The notes under the pieces: model-generated
Database searches by the model: none
Seen by the model: the letters and a program-made list of their open reading frames with translations, nothing else
Told to the model about the DNA's origin: nothing
Program-made: the position numbers and the translations under genes
In this document: piece by piece, positions 21,401-32,304 of the stretch
Layout of the letters: every line of letters begins with the position of its first letter
How positions within the stretch are numbered: the stretch's first letter is position 1
From: Amoebophrya sp. A120
Lineage: Eukaryota; Sar; Dinophyceae; Syndiniales; Amoebophryaceae
Reading direction: 5' to 3'
DNA: 64,000 nucleotides
Assembly: GCA_905178155.1 (NCBI GenBank)
Contig: CAJINV010000004.1
Location: forward strand, 3,803,519-3,867,518

Positions 21401-23626
21401 GGAAATTCAGGCCTGATTATATTAGACGGGACTTCTTCCGGTTCCGCATGATAGATTATACCTTGGAGTTCGACTGCGTGTTTTACTTTTACAAGACCCA
21501 ACGTGAAACGCCATCAAAAACCGCTTTGCTTCCAAAGTACCACAAACTTCGATCCAAAACGCGCACCCTTTTTTGCATCAGCGACATACTAGAATAAGAC
21601 TCAGCGATGTCAGGAGGACACAACATTGCCGCAGTCATTTAGATGTCGCATGGCAACCCCGGGAAAAGAAATAATCTGGATATAACGGAGGAGGTGTTCT
21701 GGTCCTGCCTTTGGCCCTGCGTGCTGCCACGTCAGTTCCCCTCGTGCGAACAGTCAAATCTTATGTCGGCAGAAGAAGATCTAGATCTTGGTTGAGCTAA
21801 AAAGATCCAAAACCAGAGAAAGTAAAACAGATCGAGCTCCCTTCCCAAGGGCTTTTTTCAAGATTTTTTTGCAAGAAACGATCAATTTCTCCTAACTGAT
21901 GTCACGTGCCGTGCCATCGAGAGGATCGTGAGTCCCTCCTGCGAAACGGATGACTCTATTGCCGCGTATTTGGGTCACTGCGATCTGGTTCTACTTTTTG
22001 CGTCGCAGCTTTCTTTTGATTTCTGTGGTTTTTTGAAGCCAAGCCGGATCATTGACATTGAGATTGATCTTGATCGCACCCCCATCATGATTGTAACGTG
22101 AAAAAACGGAGAACGTCGGGCTCGACGCCTTTCCGTAATAGGTCGAAGGAAACGAAAGCGAAAAGGTCCGGAAGTCGTTAGTATTCAAGCTCCCCCGTGA
22201 ACAAAACGTGACCACGATCGCTTCCCATCCGTGTTGCTGTTGAAAACGTGCCAGCTCCCCAGTAGTTCGCGTTCCGTATTGGATCCTCTGACCCGGAGTC
22301 CCACTAAGATGCAATTATCGGCGCTTTTAGTTGTGAAGAGCGTGCCTCTGCACCGACATAATTACAAGAAAGTATGGCAATGGTATTGATTTCCTGTCAG
22401 GTCTGTCATCCATCGGGATTGGAGTGGAGAAAGGAGTCATGTGTTTGTTTGTTCGTGGCAAGTGCAAGTCTTCATTTTCCCAACTATCCCTCGTGTGTAA
22501 TAATTCCACCGTGTATTAAGTAGCGGCTCTACTAGAAGTACCGTCTCAATAAATGAAACAGAAGATAATTTGAAGAAAAAGCTCAAGCATCAAGTATTGT
22601 TAGATCACTTTTCCTAATTCGTGTTCCCCAAGAGCAGACCTCTTGCTATTCACGAACAAAAGATCATCATTCTCACTTCTCTTTCCCGTCGTGTACTACT
22701 CTCTTGCGGCCTCGTTCGTGGTCACTGAAGGTTCTGCCTAGGAACTCGCAATATTAAAGAAAAAAGATAAAGAACCGTCGGACCGAATTCGGCATCCGAG
22801 TTCTTGACCTCTTGATGTCGATCAAATCAATAATTGATCACCTGCATGGATGTTCTATGCTACTAGAAGTTTTGAAATAAGAAGCAGTTCTTGAACACCA
22901 CAATTGGATTTGAAACTATTTGCCACCCTAAAAGTAAAATCATTTTGAAAAAAAAATATGTTTCCGTGAAGTGCTTTGGTATTTTGCCTCCTCTCTTCGT
23001 TTTTGATTTTGAATCGACCTACCACCACGACGACCCCGGGATCAAAAATGTGTAGTGTTGTGTCGCACTCGAACTTCTACCCGCTGGTGGCTGAGCATCT
23101 AGACGAGCCGCAGGAGCACTTCGTGACCCACGACCTGTCCGGCGGTTGTTCCATCGGAGCTGCGGGCCCTGATTGCTGCGAGGTCACGATGCAGTGATTT
23201 TTGCTCACGCGAAACAAACGGATGTGGAGGACGAGTAGCTCGGCAAGCCGCGCCTTTTTGATGTGGATGAGACCATTCCCACACCAAGAACTCAGAGCCG
23301 CATAAAGACCGAACTGACTACGAACACGCATCAACATACGACGACCTGCGGGAATATCCAACCGTTTTCTTGACCACACTTTCCTTCCCAAGGACGAAAA
23401 ACCAGCCGCCGAATTTCATCTTTTTTCGCACGAAGAACGAAACATTAAGCTACTAGCAACTCCGCGGGCAAACGGCGCGTACAACATCAACAAATAGCTT
23501 CCCTCGTGGTCTTCTTGACTTTTGTAGTTGTTGAGCCCCTACTTAGCCGACGTGCGCTCTTTGCAGGACCTTTTTACAAGGTTTTGCGAAGAGTGTCGCC
23601 GACAACATTGAAGCTTTCTAGGATAG
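21401..23626. other. Gene-poor stretch between ACBP and the zinc-finger gene
   Basis: No introner. A minus-strand frame at 22314-21991 (107 codons, containing GWEAIVVTFCSRGSLNTNDF) and a short plus-strand frame from ATG 23048 (50 codons, Cys-rich end) are the only candidates. Neither is supported by a family or a start context, so both are left unannotated. Confidence 0.45.
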
Positions 23627-26600
23627 ATGCAGACGTTGCTCGAGGGAGGTCGACGTGGGGACGAGCAAGTTGTGGAAGACGAGATTCTTCCTAGCAAGAA
23701 AAAGGATACAGTGCTTACGGGTACCAACATCGTCACCACATCAACTACTACAATCGACGACGGAACATCAAGACACCTGGTGGAAATATCAAGAGCAGAC
23801 CAAACCGAAACCTCGGAAAGCAGCAGCACCAGCACAACTACTGCACCGGTTGTATTACCATTGCCGGTCGCGCAGCCGAAGCAAACCAGCTGCATAAAAT
23901 CTGTCGGCCCATCAATCTCTACAACGAGCCCCTCCCCAAAAGCGGCGCAACAAATCATCCCGATTCTCGGCACAAATGACAGTCTTCTGGTCACCGACAC
24001 GACGCATCTTCGGAGAAATAAGGTGCCTGCTGTAGGTGGAGTTCCGGGGGTCGTGAAGGTTCTTCCTCCTGTTGTTGGAACAGCTACAGAAGGAGTTACG
24101 GCGTGCACTTCGATTCCGAGCGCGAGTACGACCAGTCCAGGTGGTGGTGCTAATACCGCTGCTGCGGCGAAGAGTCCGTTGACCGGAGCTGGTGAGGCCG
24201 CCCCGGCGGCTGTAGCACTAGGAGGCTGCAGCTACACAGCAGCTGCGAGCGACAGTGCTAGTGTTATTAAAAGCGCCTCCAAAACCGCTCAAGTTATTTC
24301 GCCCGGCACAAACACCTCTGCGACACGAAAGATCATTCCGGTGCCGCCGAAAGCCTCTTGCGGCATTGTCGTTGGGAACAATTTATCTCGTGCAAAATTA
24401 CTTGATTGTGTCTATTGCGCTCGTATTGATTGTAAGCATTTGCATGCTAACCACACGGACCCCACACAACTACTTCCTAACGTGAGTCAGCTGCAGTACT
24501 TCCTGAAAAAATACATGTGAGAGTTTCGAGTTCGAGTAGCATCAAGTAAACGATAAAAATTTTGCAATGCATAAAACCCCTTTACCGCGAGCGTGACGGC
24601 GACGAGCGGCGGCGTACCGAAAAGCTTGCTAAAGACTGCGGCAGCTTCAAGCGGGGGTGATCATATTAAAGGCGCAAGTAGCAATTCTAACTGTTCCACT
24701 ACGGCAACTACCTCGTACAAGAACACGACAGCTGGCCCAGGACCAAACAATCCGCACAGCACTCCGTCTCTCGTTTCCGAGGCCCCGACGTCCAACACCG
24801 TGTCGCCGAATTTAACCCCCCTGCCCGCCTCTCTTTCCGATCTTAACAACTGCTGCGGGGGCTCGGGCGCGAGCGGCACGGAGGGTGACCTGGAAATCAG
24901 CGAATTCGAATTACTCGGCCGCCATATCGCGAGGAAAAATCCCCCCTCCCCTTACTGAAAAGGTATCTTTTTGGAAATTTGCGATGCTGATTTGTGGTCA
25001 CAAATCGTGTCTGTCTTGCAAGAAGGCAATCCGAGAAGGCCCCCCGCATTATGCCAGAGCGGTTTGTGATGCTGTTAGGCCTACAGCGTGGACTTTTGTC
25101 ATGCTGTGTGCCTATGTCAAAACCTCTCCACTCAGGCTTGATATGGGCCTGCAGTCCTCTACCGCAAGACGCGGCTGATTTGTGTACGCAAGTCCAGCAT
25201 CAGAAAGGTCGTTCTGATATGGGGAGGGGGTTCTTTTCCTCGTGATACGCCAGGTATCCTCATCATCCGAGGATTTGATACTGCCTGAACTCGAGGACGA
25301 GGAATTGGACGGGATCAGTCTGGGCACCGGACAGGAGCAGCACGAGGAGCCAGAACGAGGAGGACCTGGTGGTCATCTTCAAGTAGAACAGTTTCATCTC
25401 CCTATCGGAGATAACGCTGGGTGTACGAGTACAATTACCCCGGAGGTTTCATCTCAGGCAGTACAACCAAATCTGAAAGTAAAGCCTTCTTCGCCTCCGC
25501 TCGTCGCGGCGCACCGGATATTGTAAGGAAAAATCCCCCCTCCCCATAGATATCGAAAAGAAACAGAAAGTTTGTGATGCTGATTGTCAACCACAAATCG
25601 TAATCGACTTGTATTGCTAGAAGGCCAAGAGACGTAGCTGTTCCCTCTTTTGCAGACAATTTGTGATGCTGTTTCCCGTTTCCAGTTGCTTCCTGTCATG
25701 TTGAAGACGCAACAAGGCTTTTCCAATTCCACGCCAGCCAGTACTACGGTCCGCATCTCTTTCCTTCTAGTATGACCCTGCGATTTGTAATCACAAATCA
25801 TGCTACACAGATCCGCTTTTGAGTTTGGGGAGGGGGCGGGATTTTTCCTCACAATACCGGACGGTAATTATCCAGAAGGAAAAAGTCATCCTCGACGGCA
25901 CCCCGGCAGCGCGGTCGGACGGCACTACCCAGGGAGGACGCGCCGCGGGCTGGCAATGTCTGCGGTGCCGGAACTTTAACTCCACCACGGTCGGTAGCTG
26001 TCTCAAGTGCGAGCTGGCGCGGGAGCGATCGCAGTGGCAGTGCAAAAGCTGTAGCACCTGGGTGGCCAACGAATATGGCGATGGGACCATTGGATGTTCA
26101 GTTTATTATAGGGCGGCTACTAGTGTTTGTGATGAGAATGAGATACAGATATATGTACGTGCCATGTTGTACTTTCACCTCCGGAATGAAAATAAAACAC
26201 GTCTTGTACGAGTTCTCGCGCACCTAGCTCTTGCAACAATTACCAACCGTAGTAGCTCTGGACATCAATTTTCCGCGTGCATAGCCCCGACCCCCGGTGC
26301 CCATTGTGCTCTATGTGGGACGGTTCGCGCGAACCAGATGCAAAGCGGATCTGCGTCGGCCCCGGAGCGCATCGGGTAGGGTTTCTTGTTTTATTTGGGA
26401 GCAATTTCGTATCGAAACTTTCCGTGAGAAGTGCGATCGATATCGCTTTGAAAATAAATGCGAAGCAATGTGTAGGATGTTGTGCATTTTTTTAAACATT
26501 TTCATCTTGATGTTTATTTTGCTTTTTTCTCATTCCGCTTCCGCAGAACCCGCCTCCTTCGGCGTCGCACCTGGTACCACACCCCCCGCCCCACTCGAGC

Positions 26601-29600
26601 AGCGGGCCCGCAGCTCTCGGGCACCACCAGAGCAATCCACACCTAACGAGCGCCAATGCGACGCAGCTCGGCTCCGGGCTCGGTCAACCGCACGGGGTCA
26701 ACCAATGTTCTTCGGTCAACAGCACGCTGCTGGCCGGTGGCGGCAAAGGCGGCGGGAAGCTTCGCAAGCCGCCGCAATCGTGGCACTGTATGCAAGAAAA
26801 AAACTGTGTAAGTGTAACTCTGATTCTGTAATGCAGAACATGCAAGAGAGTTACGCCTGTCATGCCAGACAACCATGAAGTCCTCTTTCTTTGTGTGTTT
26901 TCCCTTACAAACCACGCATGACAGGTTTTCTCTGTCATGTCCGCAAATTTGTGATGCTGTCAGCCAAAGAAGGTATACACTAACACAGTTCTTTTCTTGG
27001 ATACACTGCGTGGAGTGCTACTACGACAACTGGGAGCAGCGGACGACCTGCAATAAGTGCTTGAAACCGCGAAAGGAGTGCGAGGGCCCAGACCTGGGCG
27101 TGAAACGGAAGTTGCCGGACCCCAGCAAGGCGTTGCTGCAGATTTCCGCCGAGTTCGCCGCCGGGCTGTCGCCCGGCCCGCAGGACGGCCTGCAAAGCGG
27201 GACCAGCTCGGGAGCGAACCGCACGCCGCCGCACCAAACGTCGACCAGTGCTGGGGCAGGTGGTGGTGAAAGCAGCGGCGGGCCGCAGGACCATTCCACG
27301 GGTGGTGGAGGTGGGCAAATGAACACCACCAGCACGACCAAAGGAGGACCAGGAACTACTTCTGCCCACCCAAATAGTAAACCGCCGCTCGAGTTCCCGG
27401 AAATTCCGGAGTTGGGGTATGGCTTGCTCAGTTGGAACAATGATCTCCACTGGAACAATAGTTTGTGATGCAAAATTATAGAAGATAATGCGCATCCGCA
27501 TGAACATGGCCTGTCCAGTAAGTAGCTCTCTGGGTAGACGTGCTCAGCATGATATTGATATTGGCGATAAATCTATGACACTCCAGAGCCAGCATTGAAA
27601 TCCGCACATACATTTTTACCTTATTGCAAAACTGGACCTACTTGTACTTTGCCATTCCGCGGCTTCCTTTACTACCTTGTTCCGGTTGAGATCGTTCCCG
27701 TTCTTTACTAGGGCATATGGGGATAAAGAGCGCGAGCAGGTGCAAGAATGAAATGATCTTATCTCGCGCTTTGCCGACTCCGCAGTTGCCGCCAGTCAAC
27801 GAGCAACATCTTCCGGGTGGTGTGCCGCACTCGAAATCGCACCTTCAGGGAGCGAAAATGGGAGCTGGTACTGCGAGTAGTTGTTTTCTCATGAAGGTGA
27901 ATTGCTATCGCTGAGGATGGCTCGTCAAGCACAAGCAGAAGTATTGAGTACAATTAACGGAGGCGGGTAGTTTCCGCATCCATCATGCATGATTAGATAG
28001 GAAAGAAAAAAGAAAAACCCCGATGAACAAACTGATTAAAGATAAAGACGCAAAAATTATTTCAGGCGGTTCTTTCCACGGTACCGACCACGGTAGTTCT
28101 TTGGAGCACGGAGGGCCACCGCACCCCGCACCGCCTTTTCAGGCGAGCTCCAAAGGGGCTGGTCACCACCACCACCATCCGGCGCATCACCACCAGAGGC
28201 CCGGCATGAACGGAATGGTAGACCAGCGCACGTATGGCGCGTCCGGCAAGGGAGGGCCGCACAACCACCATGTAGTTGGTCAACACCTTCATCCGCATCA
28301 TCCACAACATAGCACGGGGAACAGCACAGGAGGGGGAGGTCCACCAGGTGTAGGAGTTCCGCCAATCGGTGCAAATCCAAATGCAGCGGCAATGAGGCAA
28401 GATCAACACCATCTTTCGGGCACTAGCACACAGCACCAGCACGTGGTCCCAGGCGCTGGTGGGCCTCCGCAGGGGGGAAGTAACAACCACGGTACGGTGA
28501 ACAAGGGAGGTCCTGCAGGAAGTATGCATTGCACAAGCATCGTACTAGTATGAGTTGCATTTTTACAATCGGCTGAGCATGACAACGATATATGAAATGT
28601 GGAACTACTTACTTAATGCGTGACTGCAATTAAGTGCTTTTAGTTTTACTACGAGTACGACTACGATATACTTTTGCAATGCATAGGAGGCGGCGCACCT
28701 GCGACGACACAAAGCTCCTCCGCGTCCTCTTCCTCCACACTGCAGGGCCTGGCCGGCTTGCTCGGGTCGAAGTTTCAGTTCGCTGACTTGGAGCGCGCGT
28801 ACGCGAGTTCGCGGGAGCTGCGCGAGACCGCGGCTTCGCTATCAAATGCAAAAATGTCTGGGTCTGGAAGGTTGGAACTTGTGATGCTAACTGTGGACTC
28901 TAAAAAGATCTGTATTGCATGACCAGCAAGGGAGGCCACGTTTCTGCTACGCGGGGAGGGCATTTGTCATGCGGAGTAGGCATCAGGATCAGGAAGCCCT
29001 CTAAAAATCTGTGATGCTAGGTCGTGCAAAATATGCATGACAAGTCTCAGAATCCTCCAGACCCCGACACTTTTGCATTTGATAATCGCAGGGAATCTAC
29101 AACGTGGAGCAGCTGCACTCCACTCTGATGACCATCCTCGCACAGAAACGGGAAAAAGAGCAGCGGACCCCGCCGCTGCGGGCCAGTGCAAATAAAACCT
29201 CCACCGCGACAGCACAATCTTCGCAGTCGGCCGTGAAGGGTAAGCTTATGATGCAGTCCCTAAAAAGAGATGAAAAGAAAAAAATTATCTCGGAAGAAGA
29301 TGTGTGGTATTACGATAGGCAATTCTGATTTGGGCCCTTCATTGTCATTCGCTTGATTTGTTCGATTTCGTTCACATTTTTATGAGTGGCTTTGTTGTAG
29401 TCTTCCCGCCCACGACACAACTAAGGTAACGGCCCACCGCCCAACTTTCCACCAACGGTGCAGACCTTGCGCATGACGGACACGGGGCAGGTAATACCGC
29501 TGCAGCAGTGGAATAAAAAGATGATGGAAGACGTGGACTCGTTGAACACCCTTTTCAGCGACACGCCAGGTACAAAGTGCTGCATGTTAAAGGGCTTGTT

Positions 29601-32304
29601 GCTTTTGATCAGCATCTTCAACAATGTTGTTTATAGAAATGAAAAATTATCCAGGCTCATCTAAATAAATCTTTTGCTCATCTCAGTTCGTCTCCGTTTC
29701 TATTGGAGGGTTGTACTAGCCAAAAAAGATCCGCGCATAGTATAGTTTCTATGAATCTTTTCAGGTGGTGCGAGTGCGCCGGGGGCGGCGGCGGGCGCTG
29801 CAGCCACAGCAGCTACATCGAAGACTGGCGAGGAAGTAGAAAAAGTGATGTACGAGGCTATTCTGGCCAAGCTGAAAGAGCAGAAGCAGGTAGAAGTTCT
29901 TTGTGTGATTCTTGTAAAGGACAAAAAATTCAAATTCCGTTATTCTGAATTGAACATCTGCGAATATGTCGTCCCACAACTGCAAGAACCGGATTTGCTG
30001 CTTCTAAACTACTACTCAAATCTTCGTCTTCCTATCAGGATGAAGACGATTATGACTTCGATTCTTTTGACCCGGACCCGTTTATCAAGTGCAAAAATGT
30101 CTAGGTCTGGAAGAGTGCCAGGTTCTTTGTCATGCATGTTTTGCATGGCGATGTGAAAGTGCCTTTAATGCATGACCCAGCATCACAGATTTTGCGAGGG
30201 CTTTCTGATGCGTATTCCGCATGAGAAGTGCCTGTCGTCCGTGTAGCAGAAACTGGACTCCTTGTTTTGCTGCTCATGCAATACAGATTTTTTTGGAATC
30301 CGAAGACAGCATCACAAGTTTGTCTTCTTCCAGACCCAGACATATTTGCAATCCATACCGTTCCTCAAATCGCCGAATCGTCCGGTCAAGCTGGAGAACC
30401 ACCCGCAGTTGCAGCAGTACGGCATCTATACAGTGCAAAAGTATAAATCGTATCAACACTCGTACAAGTTGTACAACTAGTGCATGACAAATTCAAATGC
30501 CCTTTCTGTGTCTCCGCCAAACAATAATTGAATCAATACCAACCACTCGCCCGTTTTTCTTTTTCATCATCTACATCATGCTGCGTGTAGTCACACAATT
30601 TCTACGTAAGAACGTGGTACTTTTGCGATGCATAGCCTCACGGGCGGGGAGCTGAGCACCTTCTTGAAGTTCTGGAGTATGAGCTCGAATGCGGAATCTG
30701 AGGTATGCTTTGTATTTGTACCGTTCAAAAAATACACGTACTAGTTGCGACAACGTTAACGTTCCGGTTTCTGTAATGATGAGGAAGATTTGATTTTGAA
30801 CTGCATCTATGTATCCCGCACTACAAGGCCTCGAACTACTTACTTGCTATGAAAAGTATCTTTGGTGGTCTTGTATGTTGGTACCCGTCAAAAGTAAATG
30901 CGAACAAAATGTTCGTTCTTCGTCCCTTCCAGATCTGCCCCCGTTATCACGAGCTGGAGTGCGGCGTGTGGATTTGTGCTAGCTGCTACGGAAGTGCACA
31001 AGAACTCGCTCTTCCCTGACACTACACACAACAGCAATATTAAGATTAACGCAGTTCTTTTTGCAACACAAATACAAGCTGACACATGAACTGCAGCAGA
31101 AGTACTACAGTAATCGGGCTACTACACATGCAGAAACTGGTAAAGGGCAACAAACTATGAACAATTTGGTATTAATTATGCATGAGCATGACAAACGAAG
31201 GGGACGAAGCGAAGGCGTTGTGTCGAGGCATAGCTGCGACAAAGCCAACACGCACCAGGACCGAATTTGTACGCAATGCGACGAGATCCGCGAGTCTACA
31301 CAGTGGTTCTGCCGACACAGCTGCACTTGGCAAAATAACGACGTGCTGGAGTGCACTTCCTGCATACGAGGGTGCACAACTCCCCCTCCCCTTCATTTGT
31401 AATGCAAAACACCAAACTCACACCTTACCCTTAGCCCTACTCGTTTGCGCACAAACAGTACTACAATCCGCGCGCTGATTTCTCATGCGGGAGCCGCTTT
31501 TCTGCTGTTGGCTGTATTGCAGTTCATGGTATACGAATGAGGGCGAGGGGGAGTTGTGCACTCGCATACTGCAAAAAACCCCGAGCTCGGTGCGAAGCGA
31601 CACCGGAAATGGAAATCTTCAGGATTTTCGGGTACTGTGAGTCACGTAGAAAATTATTTTCACCATCGCATACGATTATAGGCGGCCCTTACAACGAGAT
31701 GGAGGGAATGTTACAGCCAGCGAGCTCCTACTGCACCACTAACGTACTTTTCTTACCCCTGCTACGACTTCTCACGTGGTCCTGTAGTCTTTTGCAGCAC
31801 CGCGAAGAGGTAAAAATAGGATGAAAATGTTGATCACAGATACAAGCACCAAGAGACCGATGAGGGCACGACTTACGAGGACCTGGTACATGGGATGGTC
31901 TGTGTATCAGATTGTTCCGTCAACACATCACCCGTTCTGACTCTCGTCTCTACTCAGTTGTCATGCAAAATGCAAAATGTAGCATGCAGTAGCGTCCTTC
32001 GCTGTTTAACATTTTTCGCATGGCAAGTTGTTCAGGATCCGGAGCCGGAGACATTAACACCACAGTCCGTGCGTGGGTTACAAATTGTTGTCATGCAGCA
32101 GGACCTCTATTCCATTTTCATCTGCCATTCATTGCTTGTGTTGCTGTTGTTCATGCAAACTGCGAATGAGGGGACGACACCAGGCGGGGCGATTGTGCAT
32201 TGGGATACTGTGTCGCAAAGCGGATCCTGAAGCGCTACACAATAATGGAGGAGAAGGAGCGAACCGCATCCGCATCCGGGAACACCGAACGGGCAGCTGC
32301 GTGA
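23627..32304 (+). CDS. RanBP2-type zinc-finger protein with 11 introners
   Basis: A long disordered N-terminus (Ser/Thr/Ala/Pro) leads into several RanBP2-type fingers (W-x-C-x2/4-C-x3-N-x6-C-x2-C): GWQCLRCRNFNSTTVGSCLK (25950-26012); a second starting SQWQCKSCSTW (26032) and ending RCPLC (about 26300) across a non-canonical intron; WHCVECYYDNWEQRTTCNKC split by an introner at 26789; WICASCDKANTHQDRICTQC split at 30987; and WFCRHSCTWQNNDVLECTSC (31303-31363), with an introner just after its last Cys. Such fingers bind ssRNA or ubiquitin; which applies here is unknown. GT-AG introns seen include 26376-26546, 29240-29463, 29570-29764, 29890-30038 and 30703-30932. Exons between about 27420 and 28066 are uncertain. 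The stop TGA is 32302-32304. His- and Gly-rich linkers (28150-28450) and acidic DEDDYDFDSFDPDP are notable. Confidence 0.82.
24384..24573. mobile_element. Introner, family B (decayed)
   Basis: Starts TATCTCGTGCAAAATTAC and ends TTTTGCAATGCATA. The TIR and TSD are eroded (CAATT/AAACC). Removing 192 bp keeps the frame (VVGNN to NPFTASV) and avoids the stop at 24518. Confidence 0.65.
24925..25247. mobile_element. Introner, family C
   Basis: TSD CGCCA (24920-24924 / 25248-25252). Ends GAGGAAAAATCCCCCC and CTTTTCCTCGTGATA. Excision joins LLGR to QVSSSSEDL in frame. Confidence 0.95.
25519..25856. mobile_element. Introner, family C
   Basis: TSD CCGGA (25514-25518 / 25857-25861). Ends TATTGTAAGGAAAAATCC and ATTTTTCCTCACAATA. 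Excision joins VAAHR to TVIIQKEKV in frame. Confidence 0.95.
26789..27003. mobile_element. Introner, family I, inside a zinc finger
   Basis: TSD CACTG (26784-26788 / 27004-27008). TIR AAAAACTGTGTAAGTGTAA against TACACTAACACAGTTCTTTT. Excision fuses the codons of W-H-C to V-E-C, rebuilding the first CxxC of a RanBP2 finger. Confidence 0.97.
28523..28684. mobile_element. Introner, family B
   Basis: TSD GGAAG/GGAGG (28518-28522 / 28685-28689, 4 of 5). Ends TATGCATTGC and GCAATGCATA. Excision joins PAGS to GAPATTQSSS in frame. Confidence 0.9.
28840..29084. mobile_element. Introner, family A
   Basis: TSD TTCGC/ATCGC (28835-28839 / 29085-29089, 4 of 5). Near-perfect TIRs. Excision joins ETAAS to QGIYNVEQL in frame. 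Confidence 0.93.
30083..30357. mobile_element. Introner, family A
   Basis: TSD CCGTT (30078-30082 / 30358-30362). Excision joins DSFDPDPF to LKSPNRPVK in frame. Confidence 0.95.
30427..30634. mobile_element. Introner, family B (decayed)
   Basis: TSD GCATC/GCCTC (4 of 5). Starts TATACAGTGCAAAAGTATAA and ends TACTTTTGCGATGCATA. Excision joins QQYGI to TGGELSTFL in frame. Confidence 0.8.
30987..31232. mobile_element. Introner, family D (decayed), inside a zinc finger
   Basis: TSD GCTGC (30982-30986 / 31233-31237), exact although the TIRs are degraded (GTGCACAAGAACTCG and GCGTTGTGTCGAGGC). Excision rebuilds the finger WICASCDKANTHQDRICTQC. Confidence 0.88.
31365..31568. mobile_element. Introner, family D, just after a zinc finger
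   Basis: TSD CTGCA (31360-31364 / 31569-31573). TIRs GTGCACAACTCCCCC and GGGGGAGTTGTGCAC. Excision joins ECTSC to KKPRARCE in frame. Confidence 0.95.
31905..32207. mobile_element. Introner, family D (decayed)
   Basis: TSD CTGTG (31900-31904 / 32208-32212), exact. Only remnants of the TIR remain (GGGGCGATTGTGCATT). Excision joins GMVCV to AKRILKRYT in frame up to the stop. Confidence 0.82.
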
